From positions 215,710,290 to 215,774,289 of the forward strand of contig CM073885.1 in assembly GCA_037176705.1 (NCBI GenBank): a stretch of DNA of 64,000 nucleotides, given 5' to 3'. A program made the translations under genes and the position numbers. Below, piece by piece: positions 42,161 through 52,459 of the stretch (its first letter is position 1; each line of letters starts with the position of its first letter). The notes under the pieces are model-generated. The model saw nothing but the letters and a program-made list of their open reading frames with translations, did not search any database and was not told the origin of the DNA. The stretch comes from Molossus alvarezi (lineage: Eukaryota > Chordata > Mammalia > Chiroptera > Molossidae).

Positions 42161-43194
42161 TGTTGGGAGTCAAGGTGTTAACTTGAAGTAACAGAATCTC
42201 CTTTCCTTGGTAAAGCAGCTTGGCCTGTTCAAGAGTCCGAGCCGAAAGGAGCCATAAACAAGGGACAGAGGCCTTAGGGGCTGTGTGAGATCTCAGTGGT
42301 GATTTTGTGGGGCAGCCACAAGAGTGACATCCATGGAAACGTGAAAACTGCTGGGGGCCTGAGCAGAGTTTCCAACGTCCTCCATTCCAGGCTTTTGAAA
42401 TCAGAATTTTTAGTAAACTTCCAAGACTCTTGAACAAATTAGGGGGAGGGAAACCTCCGAAGGGGGGAACTTTTTGTCATGCTGGAGTGGGTGGGGCTTG
42501 CTAGAGATGGATCTCTTTAAATTTGAAAAAACAAACAAACAGAAAATCAGAAATGAAGTGGAATAATCTAATTACATCTACAATGTCAGTCCATGTCAAG
42601 ATACTTGCATGAATTGACGGTGACTGCTTTCCTAAAACAACAAAAGACCGCTGTGGGCACTGTAACAGGAACATTTTAGTTAAGCAGCACTTTTCATTCA
42701 CTTGGTGAAGTAACTACTGGGGCCTTTCCAGTAGTTACTATGAGTAATATCATTTCCGGTTCAACTGCTCCCACTTCACTCTATCTACGAGTCTTTGAGG
42801 AGGCCTCCTTATTATTGGGAAAATGATTGTTCTATTATTTTACAATTCCTCATGACTCAGAGAAAATGGAGTGAATTTCGTCTCTTTTCAGTCTATGACA
42901 CTTTTCCATTCTTCTCAATCTGTAGAAATTGTTTTCTTAGGCTCCGGGAGGGACTGTATTTAGTTCTCTCAGCCAAAGATGCTTTCATGAGCGGGCTTTA
43001 CTGTGGAACTTTGGCTTTCGTCTTGCCAGCCCTCCAGACGTTATCTGTGTGTGTGTTAAGACTGGGTGCAATGCCCACAGGCCCCGGCAAAGCTCCCGAG
43101 GGCGCTTCCCACAGCTGGCTTAGCAGAGTGTGAGGACGGGTTGCTCATCGACCTACAGTCTGTCGCAGAGCACGTTTCTCTTGTCCCTTTCAGG
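42161..43194. other. Non-coding interval, no gene seen
   Basis: Frames of 108 codons (minus, 42111-42437) and 112 codons (plus, 42795-43133) lack family motifs. No named repeat. Confidence 0.4.
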
Positions 43195-43330
43195 AACTGT
43201 ATTTTAAACATTCAGTATTTGATGGCCATGGGAACAGTGGCAGGAGTGATAGGCCTAAGATAGCCCAGCACAGTGCCTGGCGTGGGACAGATGCACTGTA
43301 AATGCCTGGTGAAAAAAATAAATCAATAAC
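43195..43330 (+). repeat. L2/MIR 3'-end fragment
   Basis: cccagcacagtgcctggcgt, gggacagatgcactgtaaat and an AATAAATCAATAA end match the common L2 terminal pattern; MIR shares the 'gcacagtgcctggc' core. Confidence 0.55.
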
Positions 43331-44024
43331 TGCTTACTAAAAAAAATACAATCTCTTCGGAAGGGAAGGGGCATGTTAGCAATATTGATAAGTCACTACT
43401 AATTTGCTAACTTAGAAAGAGTCTCCATAAAATCGCAAGGAATAACTGAAAGAATTTTGATTAGCGATGCTTACAAAAAGCACGTGGCCTGTCTGCATGC
43501 TGCCTTCTGTCTGGCTGGCGAACATAAGCAGGGTAAGCCATCACAGAGACTAATCACTAATTCCGTTGCTCAGGGATAAGGATTTTACTCCTTGAAATTT
43601 GTAGTTTTGAGGCTCTCGAACAAGTCATGGGGAAGCAGAAACATGAAACTTACATTCTTCTTTGTGGAACCTCAATGTGCAGGGTTCATTTAAATGGTCT
43701 CAGTAAGCCCTAAAAAAAAACAAAAAAAAAAACAGAAAACCCCAAAACACCTTGTACAAGTTAGTCATATAACCACTTTTATGACAGACATGTAACAGGG
43801 TAGAAAGAGGATTTCTGAAGGTGCCAGTCAATTATGAACACAATAACTTTGTTTTCAAAGTAGTCATGTTGAACCAGAGAAAAGATATACACAAGTACGT
43901 AATGTCTTCAAAACAGGTTTGGACGGTACAGCATCACACCTTCTCCGTGCAGACCGGGCATGACAAACTTTCTCCTTAGAACCTTCATCAGGAATAAAAG
44001 ATGCCCAATTCCAGCAGTGACTCC
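43331..44024. other. Non-coding interval, A-rich run
   Basis: An interrupted A run lies at 43711-43732. No gene or named repeat. Confidence 0.45.
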
Positions 44025-44160
44025 AAACCACCAGCTGGTGGATCAGCTGCATTAGAATGAGCAGGGGAACTTGACAAAATATTGATTTTGGGGCCACACT
44101 CTTGCAATTATGACTAAGTAGATCTTGGTGAGGCCCAACTATGTGTGTGAATTAAAACTT
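44025..44160 (+). mobile_element. MER5A-like hAT-Charlie remnant
   Basis: Order as in MER5A: gcattagaatgagcagggga, acttgacaaaatattgattt, ggggccacactcttgc, then gtgaggcccaactatgtgtg. A non-autonomous DNA transposon fossil. Confidence 0.5.
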
Positions 44161-45089
44161 TTTATTTCTGGTGATAGAATGGATAAGATGATTGGAGAAA
44201 CCTTTCCTGATATACGTCTAAAAATACCCAATAAGATATTTCTCACACACGCACACTTTATATGTAGCTGAGTTGGAGGCAGAATAATGGAATTCTTTGG
44301 GTTCAAGTATCATAAGAAAGTTTGACTATAGAATTAAGCAAAGCCCCAAACCTGGCCTTGACCTGGTGTACCTGCTTAGTACCAGTGTCTGCAGCCTGGG
44401 TTTTGCCCTCATGTGCATTGAGGGAGGAAATGAAGCCTAGGGACCCAAGCAGATTAGGAAGTTAGAACATAGTTTACGTGCAAACCCAGGACCCCCAAAG
44501 ACAGTATGCTGAGTGGGTAGGCCAGAAAGCTGTCTGCCCTGAGTAATGTGGACATGCACCTGTTTCAGCTTCGGCTGTGGGTAGAACAAAGACATAAGCA
44601 AATTGCCTCCTCTGATCATCCCTGAATATAAGCTCACTCTCATGCAGGATCATGGCTTGAATTTACACAGCCTCGTATGTAAGTGCCCAGACATTCCAAG
44701 CTGTACATTAAATGTGAAACGGCCTGTAGGTGGCAAGCGGAAACCGAAGGTATGCACTTTAAACAGGGCCTCAGAAAAGTCTCACAGGTGATATTCCAAG
44801 TAAGTGAACACATAATTTCAAAAGCCCTATGGACATGAGGAAATAAGCCACTATAAGAGAGAAATAGCTGGAACAAAGACATACGGAAGCAGAGATACAA
44901 AAACTATAGGCATTGGAAGTATCAGGTATCAAATATAATATAGAATAACAAATTGAAGGCATTTATTTTACAATAAAAAATAAGAAGATGTCCACTATTA
45001 TTGCTTTATATTCTCCAACTGGGGCAGGAATGAATCCATGAACTGTGATTTATAGGTATATTTTTAAGACTAATAAATAAAAATATATC
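44161..45089 (+). mobile_element. Possible old L1M 5' region
   Basis: The order of tgatagaatggataagatga, aaataccc aataagatatttctc, a CAC run, ggaattctttgggttcaag and a later gaaataagccactataagag suggests the 5' UTR of an ancient L1. Similarity is recalled, not measured. It holds no long frame. Confidence 0.3.
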
Positions 45090-45479
45090 TGTATTAGTGT
45101 GCTAGGGTTGTCAAAACAAAGTACCATAGTCTGGGTGGCTTCAGCAGCAGAGATGTATTCTCCTGCAGTTCTAAGACCTGAAGTCTGGGACCAAAGTGTT
45201 GTCAGGGTTAGTTTCTTCGGGTCCTCTCTCCTTGGCTGGTAGACAGCCATCTATTCCCTGTGTCTCTACATTGTCTTTCCTCTGTGCATCTCTGTGTCCC
45301 AATTACTATTCTTATAAGGACACCACTCATATTGGATTAGGTCCCATCCCAATGACCTCTTTTTAACTCAATTATCTCTTTCAAGACCCTGTCTTCAAAT
45401 ATAGTCACATTCTGGGGTATGGGGCAGGGCTTCGGACTTCAATATATGAATTTGGGGAGACATAATTCGGCCCATAGCA
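45090..45479 (-). mobile_element. MLT1-type MaLR LTR
   Basis: In reverse: gtgtgctagggttgtcaaaa, caaagtaccatagtctggg, then ctccttggctggtagacagc, cttataaggacaccactcat, attggattaggtcccatccc and attcggcccatagca. Nearly full length, a solo ERVL-MaLR LTR. Confidence 0.82.
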
Positions 45480-45667
45480 AGGTACAAGGGTAACAAATCC
45501 AATAGGGAAAAATAAGGTGGGAAAAGGGTTGGGAATATCTAGAGGCTGCAATTTTAAGTTGGATTATTAGGGAGAGTCTCTCTAGGAAAGTGACACAAGC
45601 AAAGACCTCAGGGAGGTGAGGAAGCCGGTCATACACCAAGGGGTGTCAGGTATGCTCCAGAAAAAGT

Positions 45668-46435
45668 CACAAAATACCATTTCATACCCCCAATATCAAC
45701 TAATAGGTCTGAGGACAGCAGTTTTTGGCAAGGATGTGAAGAAATAGAAATCCTTATACAGTGCTGGCAGGAGGCATACACGTTGAAATAAACACTTTGG
45801 GAATTATGTAGACATTTCCAGGTAAGAACGGAGATGACTGTGGACTGTGAGCACCCCAGTCCTCAGTACACTGGCAAGGAAACTCCTGCCTGAACATCAG
45901 GAGAAGAGTAAAAGAATATTCATGGCAACATGGTGACATTCATAGCAGCAAAAAATGGGCAACAATAATACAATGTTCATCAACGGAAGGATTAATCAAT
46001 AAGCTGCATGTATTAATAAATGAAACATTGTAACAGTGTAAGTGGATGAAATACAGCGCTGTATATCAGAGTGGATGGCTAAACTAATGTTGAGCACATA
46101 TGTAGTATGCTTCTGCATAAATACAGTCCATGAACAAACAAAAGTCCTTCTTTTAAGGATTGCTGATGCCCACACATGCGCACAGCATCCACACATTTGT
46201 GCTAAAGCTGCAGAGGAAGGCCAGAAGATGATTAACAAGTTTTTAAGCAAGGAAATGATGAATAAATATTGGGGTTGGAGTTTACCTTTGGTGGGGAGAG
46301 AAGGAGATTGGATTGGGAAAGAGCACACAAAGGAACAGAAAAGCGTTTTTGTTCTCCCTCTTAAACCAGTTGATTGCATGGGCATTTAAATACTCAAATA
46401 TAAAAGTCTTGACATGGTTAGTGTAGGTAAAGTAT
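45668..46435 (+). mobile_element. Old L1M ORF2 end
   Basis: Forward L1M: accatttcataccccca, tttttggcaaggatgtgaag, tacagtgctggcagg, attcatagcagcaaaaaatg, gttcatcaacggaaggatta, atgttgagcacatatg, then ttggagtttacctttgg. Many gaps, no frame. Confidence 0.75.
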
Positions 46436-46615
46436 ATAAGTCACAGGTTAACACAGAGAAGATGGGGTCAGATTTATTTCTCATTGTTTCATCTCGTAAT
46501 CAGAAATGTGTACTCCTGCTTAAATCAGTGCTAGAAAATAATGTTTTCTTAAATACAGCCTTAAATTTTGCATAGTGGTCTTTTTTCTTTCTTTTCTTTT
46601 CCCATTTAATCAAAC

Positions 46616-46640
46616 TTTTTTTTTTTTTTTTTTTTTTTTT
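46616..46640. repeat. T25 homopolymer
   Basis: An unbroken run of 25 T, the longest homopolymer in the window. A young tail of a minus-strand retroinsert is possible: the adjacent minus strand has AATAAA near 46693-46698, but some 50 bases away. No duplication or known element was seen. Confidence 0.85.
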
Positions 46641-47284
46641 GTGAGAGTTGGGAGAATTCTACACAATCTTTTATGACAACATTAATGCTATATTTATTAA
46701 TGTGCTTTCTCTTTTCACACTTAAAAAAAATCACACACACCCAACATTGAATCTCTTATAATGATGAAGCAGATTCAGCACTGGGTAGAGTCAGGACTAT
46801 AGTCTATTTCACAGCCGACAAAGCTTTACTTAAAGCACTGAATAGACATGATTAACCCTATTTAAATATTCACTTCCTTTCTTTCCACTAAAAGGTGCAT
46901 TTAGCTTCTCTGACCAGCTATTCCTGTTGATGACCCAAGTAAACTACCAAGGAGAGAATATATTCACTGGAGTATTCAATTTGTGTGATTAAAATTTGAA
47001 ATCATTTCCTTTGGTGACAGGATTTCATCATATTGCTATATAAGCTTATAGCTTATCTGTAAGCATGTTCCCATGTTTCCTGACTTGAGCCTTTACCACC
47101 CTGAGAGTGAGGTAAACAGTTGGAACTATAGAGGAAAATGGTCTTAAGGCCATGAAATCTTCTCGTTAATGAACAGAAGGGTCAGAATTTGAGTCTAGAT
47201 TTTCTGACTTCTAGTCCTGCTCCTTTTCTCTTATATAACATGTTGCTTTTCATTCGTCCTCCAGTTTTCAGTTTCAGAAATACA
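46641..47284. other. Non-coding AT-rich interval
   Basis: No gene or named repeat. Confidence 0.45.
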
Positions 47285-47560
47285 TGTTTTACGAAGGAAC
47301 AAGACACAGCAACTGGCTTATGTAAAGAGCAGTTTATTCTTCTCACAAGTCCAGGGCAGGGGTAGGCACTGCTGATGTTGGTTTAGGTGAAGGCTCAAAA
47401 CTATCTTGATGTCTCTGTTCCCTCGTGATCACAAGATCCTTGTGGCAGTTTCAGACGCCATGTCCATATTCCAGGCAAAAGCAGATAAAAATTGGAAAGG
47501 TGTTGCCAACAGATCTTCATTTACATCCTTTTGTCCAGAATTGTGATATAAATATCTCTC
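47285..47560 (+). repeat. Unnamed ancient repeat family A, copy
   Basis: gcaactggcttatgtaaaga, gcagtttattcttctcacaa, gtccagggcaggggtaggca and gtctctgttccctcgtgatc follow the same order as the copies at 20500 and 50530. Confidence 0.5.
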
Positions 47561-48147
47561 ACTGAAAGACGTGCTGAGAAATTATTTTGTTGTGTTTTCA
47601 GCCTCGACAGTAGAAGCAGGCGAAGGAGAATAGGGTTGAGATTGAGCTGGGCTTTGCATACGCCAAAGCCGGTCGTGTTTGTCACAAGAAATCAGAGGCA
47701 TAGCTCAGATGCTGATGCTGGGTGCTTTGATTAATCAATATGTGCACAGCCATTTAGTTTTAAGCTTAAGGAATTCTTTGTAAGTCCCTCGTTATGGGTT
47801 GCTCCACAGTGGACCATAAGTAATTACTGAGATTCTGTCTATTAATTAAAAAGCAGATTACTGGGAAAGTTAGAACAACGACTAGCAGTGTTTCTCTGTG
47901 GTCACATAGCTTCCAAATCAATCCCTTGTAGGTGTAGCTGCTGTTTTTGCCCTTGGGCACTTACAGCTTTGCCCTTTGCTTTTACAAAGCATCGGACAGC
48001 TGGAGACTCAGGCGATCAAACCAGGGTCCGATGCTAAGGGCTGGGTTTTGTGTGTGTGTGTTTAATTCAGCAAAACATAACTGTAAAAAGTCATCTTTAC
48101 TCACTTTGTACACATTTTATTTAAAGCCTGGGAATACACTCTAAAAT
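47561..48147. other. Non-coding interval, no feature seen
   Basis: A short TG run at 48050-48061. No gene. Confidence 0.45.
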
Positions 48148-48346
48148 AGGGGTTGGCAATCTTTCTGCCATATTTTAAGCTTGTGGGCATTATTGCCTTT
48201 GTGTTGTGACTAATCAACTCTGCTATCATAGAGCGAAACAATCATAGAAAAAATGTAAATGATGGGCTGTGGTTTATTGTTATCTACAAAAAACAGACAG
48301 AGGGCTGGATTTGACACCTGGACCTAAGTTTGTCTATTCTTGCTCT
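48148..48346 (+). mobile_element. hAT-Charlie non-autonomous element (MER58/MER33-like)
   Basis: It starts aggggttggcaatctttctg and follows the order of this type: ttgtgactaatcaactctgc, tcatagagcgaaacaatcat, aatgatgggctgtgg and gagggctggatttgacacc. Full length but diverged. The exact subfamily is uncertain. Confidence 0.65.
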
Positions 48347-48365
48347 AGAGAGGAGCTCTGGAGGA

Positions 48366-48392
48366 GGAATAATAATAATAATAATAATAATA
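48366..48392. repeat. (AAT)n microsatellite
   Basis: Nine AAT/ATA units, lying at the edge of a MIR whose end is naturally ATT-rich. Confidence 0.85.
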
Positions 48393-48399
48393 CCACATA

Positions 48400-48610
48400 G
48401 TAGCCAAACTTCCACAGTACTTCTGAGCCAGACCTTGTTCTAAGTCCTTTCCAAATAGTATTTCATTTTGTTCCCATACTAATCCTATGGGGTGGATACT
48501 GTCATTAACTCATTTCACATATGAGAAAACAAACACAGGGAGTGTGTTTGTCTTGCCCCAATGCCCAGCTAGTGCAGTCGTAGTGGGTCTTCAAATTTAG
48601 TTTGGCTTCA
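48400..48610 (-). repeat. MIR SINE
   Basis: Reversed MIR: gagccagaccttgttctaag, atagtatttcattttgttcc, catactaatcctatggggtg, tcacatatgagaaaacaaac, then cttgccccaatgcccagct. Confidence 0.85.
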
Positions 48611-48699
48611 CTGTGTGTTCTCTCCTAAGACAGTGTTTGTAAATGTCTTTTGAAGAAATTTAGGTAATAAAGCAAAAGAATATTTTTCCATAATCTATT

Positions 48700-49250
48700 C
48701 ATCCACGCTTATACCCACCCAGCCAGTCATTTAACCTAGGTAACAGATATTTATTTGCTAGCTCTCAGGTGGCAGGCACTGTTCTAGGCAGTGGTGACTC
48801 AACAGTGAACAAGACTGACTAGATTTCTCTCTCCGCAGAAGCTCGTCGTCTAGTGAGCAGAGCCAGACAGATAAACAAGTAACAAAGAACATCATGCCAG
48901 AAAGTGAAGACTACGTGCTCGGGTGAAGTGATAATGACTGGGCTGGCCAGTCCCCTAATGATGAGAGAAGTGAGCCACAGGAAGATCTGGGAGAAAGGGA
49001 GTTCCAGGCAGAAAGGAAAACTCATACAACTTCCTGAGCTGGGAATGAGCTTGGCTGGAGGCTGCACGGAAGGGTGCAGAGAGGGCCTTACAAATGAGTG
49101 ATGTGACGGGCAGCTGCAGAGTTAATCCTGGGGCAGGACCTATAGGACCTTTTAGGTGGAGATGAATTTGTCTCATTCTAGTTTGGTGAGAGGTCACTGA
49201 GGGTTTGAAGTAAGAAAGTGGACGATCTGATTTACAGTTTGCTATATTGT
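48700..49250 (+). repeat. Unnamed ancient repeat family B, left part
   Basis: gtaacagatatttatttgct, ggcaggcactgttctaggca, gaacaagactgactag, then aggaagatctgggagaaagg, gggcaggacctataggacct and gtaagaaagtggacgatctg. This long family is also seen at 58975-60790 and in pieces at 16525 and 19745. It continues at 50105 after an LTR-like insert. Confidence 0.5.
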
Positions 49251-50104
49251 GATTTATAAGAAATCACATTCAGATGACCAGAATGTGTTTCTCATACATA
49301 TCTGTTTTTCACTCACAGTTCCTGGCTAGCACCTCCCAAACCTCTTGGAATTTCTTAAGTGTCGAGAGTGGAAAAGTGTCTTTTGGTAAATTGATGAGGT
49401 GACTTTGGGGATGCACCTAAGGATGGGGGCTGGTTGCCAGAAGACCTAATCTAAAGATTAGAACTTTTTGTCTCACCTCTTACCTCTTGGAATCAGCTGC
49501 TACTGGCCAGTGATGTAATCAGACATGCCCATGTAACAAAACTTCTGTAACACCCAAGTGGACAGAGGATGAGGTTGGGAGGCGTCTGGGCCGGTGAACC
49601 TGGGAAGAAGTGGGGAGAGTAGAGCACCTCACGAGGGTATGGAAGCTCTGTGCACTTCCTCTGTGCCTCGCCCTATGCATCTCTTCTGTCTGGCTGTTCC
49701 CGAGTTCTATATCCTTTTACAATAAACCAGTGATCTGCTAAGTAACACGTTCCTCTGAGTTCTGGAGCCGTTACAGCAAATTAATTGAACCCGAGGTGGG
49801 GGTTGTGGAAACCTCTGATGTATAGTCGGTTGGTCAGAAGAGCAGCTAGCAACCTAGACTTGGGATTGGCATGCTGAATTGGAGAGATTTGTTAGCCTCT
49901 CCAATCCATGGCCAGTTGGTCTGGAGCAGAGGGAGCCTGGGCTTGTGGCGGGCCTCAAGTTTATGTGTCTGGCATGGGACAGTCTTGTAGGACAGATTCT
50001 TATGAAATCTGACTCTATTTCTAGGAAGTAGATAGTGTCAGAATTTAGTTGAATTCTAGGACACCCTGCTGGGGTCTGAGACTTGTTTCTAGGAACCCAA
50101 TTTA
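49251..50104 (+). mobile_element. Ancient LTR-like insert in family B
   Basis: It has cctcgccctatgcatctctt, atccttttacaataaaccag with AATAAA at 49721-49726, agcaaattaattgaaccc, gatgtatagtcggttggtca, gatagtgtcagaatttagtt and gaattctaggacacc. The poly(A) signal in the middle and unit length suggest an LTR. atttacagttt and atttactgttt on the two sides may be a duplication. Confidence 0.45.
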
Positions 50105-50500
50105 CTGTTTGAGATAATCAACTCTGGCTGCTCTGAGGAGATTATAGGAGGAAGGAGGAGGGTGGTTAGGAGGTTAATGCATGAGTCTGAGAGAGAGAAG
50201 GTGGCTGTAGAGAGATGAAAAGTGTGAAGTTTGGGGATTTTCATAGGTAGGGTGGATAGATTGGACATGGTTGCCAGGGGAAAGGGTAATCCAAGACAAC
50301 ACCTGTGGTTTGGCTTGAGCATATGGTAATATTTGCAAAGATGGGCAACTCTATGAGAGAGAGAATTTGAGAGGGAAAGGGGTAACCAAGAGCTCTTTTG
50401 AGGACAAGTTAGTTTTGTACGACTATTCCATGTCCAAGGAGAGCTGTCAAGGCAAGTTATAGGTATTAATCTGAATTGTAGGGCAGATGTTATGACTGAG
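50105..50500 (+). repeat. Family B, right part
   Basis: aactctggctgctctgagga, ggaggaaggaggagggtggt, taatccaagacaacacctgt and aggagagctgtcaaggc take up family B where it was cut at 49250. Confidence 0.45.
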
Positions 50501-50529
50501 ATAAAATTTTCAGAGTTATATGAATGTAC

Positions 50530-50780
50530 CTGATTATATCAATTAGAAAGTTCCTGTTGCATGTAATAAGAAACCCAAATTGAACTAGATTAAATGATAA
50601 TTGCTCATAGGAGGAAGCCCAGATGTAGGTCAGACTTCTGGTTTGGTTTATTGAACACTTCAATGCTATCTTCAAAGACCCAAATATTTTCTTCTTTTTA
50701 TTGTGCTATATCAGTGTCTTCTGTATCCCAGAGTTAGTTTTTGTGTGGTTGACATCAAAGCTATAGTCTTCCTCATTCAT
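50530..50780 (+). repeat. Unnamed ancient repeat family A, copy
   Basis: gttgcatgtaataagaaacc, aaattgaactagattaaatg, ataattgctcataggaggaa and ggaagcccagatgtaggtca follow family A order. The part to 51010 with cctgaggaaacttttgctca and gtccaacttggctcag may be its far end. Confidence 0.45.
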
Positions 50781-51714
50781 AGGTGAAGGGGGTATAGGAT
50801 GGGTGGGGTATGGGTAGGTGTAGAAGACAGAGAGACAGAGAAACAAACGCAATGACTATGTATGCCTCTCAAAAATAAAAATGTTCCTTGCCAAGGATCC
50901 CTGAGGAAACTTTTGCTCACATATTATTGGTCCAACTTGGCTCAGGCCTGCCCATCCCCCAAACAGTAACTGGCAGTAATCATGAGATTCCATGAGTCAG
51001 GAAAGACCATTGTCCTGTAGAATATTCATTTTTGACTGGGTTGGGGCCAGAAGCAGGATACTAACTCTAAATTTATAAAATCCCAATGTTTGCTAAGTTA
51101 TTGTTTCTAGAGGAAGGGTAAGGAGTGTTAAGCATTTATGGTCCTCTTTTTAAATTTACTAATTATGAATCGATAGTCACTAGAAAAAGTTGTTCATAAT
51201 TGGTCTTGTTTGCAGGGTGAAATATCTCTTTTCAGACCTTTGAAGATAGACCAAAGATCAAGTTTCACATATCAGTACCCAGGTTTTTTATCTTTTAGAA
51301 TACCATAAACTGATAAAAAAGTAAAATGAATATGAAAATACTAAAATCTTATTTCTTTATCCTTCCTTTTGGACTTCTACACATTATTTCTTATTCATAT
51401 ATGCCTGAGTAGACCACAGCTATACAGAGGGCAGGCGTGTCAAAACTACCCCTGACTACACTTGAAATTTACGTGGATATCAGTGACAATTCCGTGTTCC
51501 CTTATCCTGAGGAATGAAATCATGGATGGATGGGTGAGGGATGGATAGAATGCTGAAATGCTATATGTTCAAATTTCTTAATCAAGCCCAGGGTGAGACA
51601 AAGTCAAAAGTCATGTAGATGAGGTGAGGGGCTAAAAAGATCGGGAATGTGGAAGGATGATAATACAGCATGTTTTGTAGAGTATTTGGACTTTCCTGTA
51701 TCTCTTTCTTTAAA
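50781..51714. other. Non-coding AT-rich interval
   Basis: No gene or further named repeat. Confidence 0.45.
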
Positions 51715-51850
51715 AGCCTGGTTCCTCCTTGAAATTCCGAACTCCTTTGGGGAAAGGATTCTACTTTATTTATTTATTTTTTACTTTTATATTTTCAGTG
51801 CTTAAAGAGTGTCATGGCTGTAAAAATGTTAAGTAAATGGAAAGAGAAGG
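51715..51850 (+). repeat. L2 LINE 3'-end fragment
   Basis: cctccttgaaattccgaact, gaaaggattctactttattt, tattttcagtgcttaaagag and gttaagtaaatgg follow the L2 end. Confidence 0.5.
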
Positions 51851-52013
51851 TTGGATGGAATGGGGTAGGTTGGCGTAAGACTGATGTTACATACAGGAAA
51901 CAATAGTTTTGCATTTCTGTGTGATGCTATTCATTATGTGTGAAACCTGTCAAGAGAAGCACCATGTGAAGAAATAAAAAGCTTCTGAAATGATTCTACT
52001 AATCCAACTAATC

Positions 52014-52085
52014 CAGTGGTTCAACCAGGGGCAATTTTGCATCTCAAGAGACATTTGGAAACATCTGAAGACACTGGGTAGTTTT
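52014..52085 (+). mobile_element. MER20-like hAT-Charlie fragment
   Basis: ccagtggttcaaccaggggc, aattttgcatctcaagagac, atttggaaacatctgaagac reproduce the first third of MER20 in order. Confidence 0.7.
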
Positions 52086-52226
52086 CTGCATAGTAAACTA
52101 TGCATTTGCTTCTTATTTCCTTGTAGAATAGTGCTTACAGTTATCTTGGTAATGAGACTGGAGAGGAGCCGAGCCCTTCCTAGATTCCATGGTGATGTGG
52201 AGCTTTTTAAAATATTCCACGTCATG

Positions 52227-52440
52227 CCTGGACGGTGTGGCTCAGTAGTTGACCCATGCACCAAGAGGTTGCCGTTCGATTCTCGGTCAGGGCACATGCC
52301 CAGGTTGTGGGCAAGTCCCCAGTAGGGGGCATGCAGGAGTTGGCCAATCGATGTTCTCTCTCATTGATGTTTCGTTCTCTCTCTCCCTCTCCCTTCCTCT
52401 CTCTCTAAGATCAATAAAAAGAAAAATAATTTAAGTGAAA
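52227..52440 (+). repeat. Ves SINE, second subtype
   Basis: A forward copy: cctggacggtgtggctcagt, ttgccgttcgattctcggtc with a good B box, agtccccagtagggggcatg, CT tract, aagatcaataaaaagaaaa. The flanks taaaatattccacgtcatg (52208) and taaaatattccatatgatg (52441) match at 16 of 19 bases. Confidence 0.94.
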
Positions 52441-52459
52441 TAAAATATTCCATATGATG

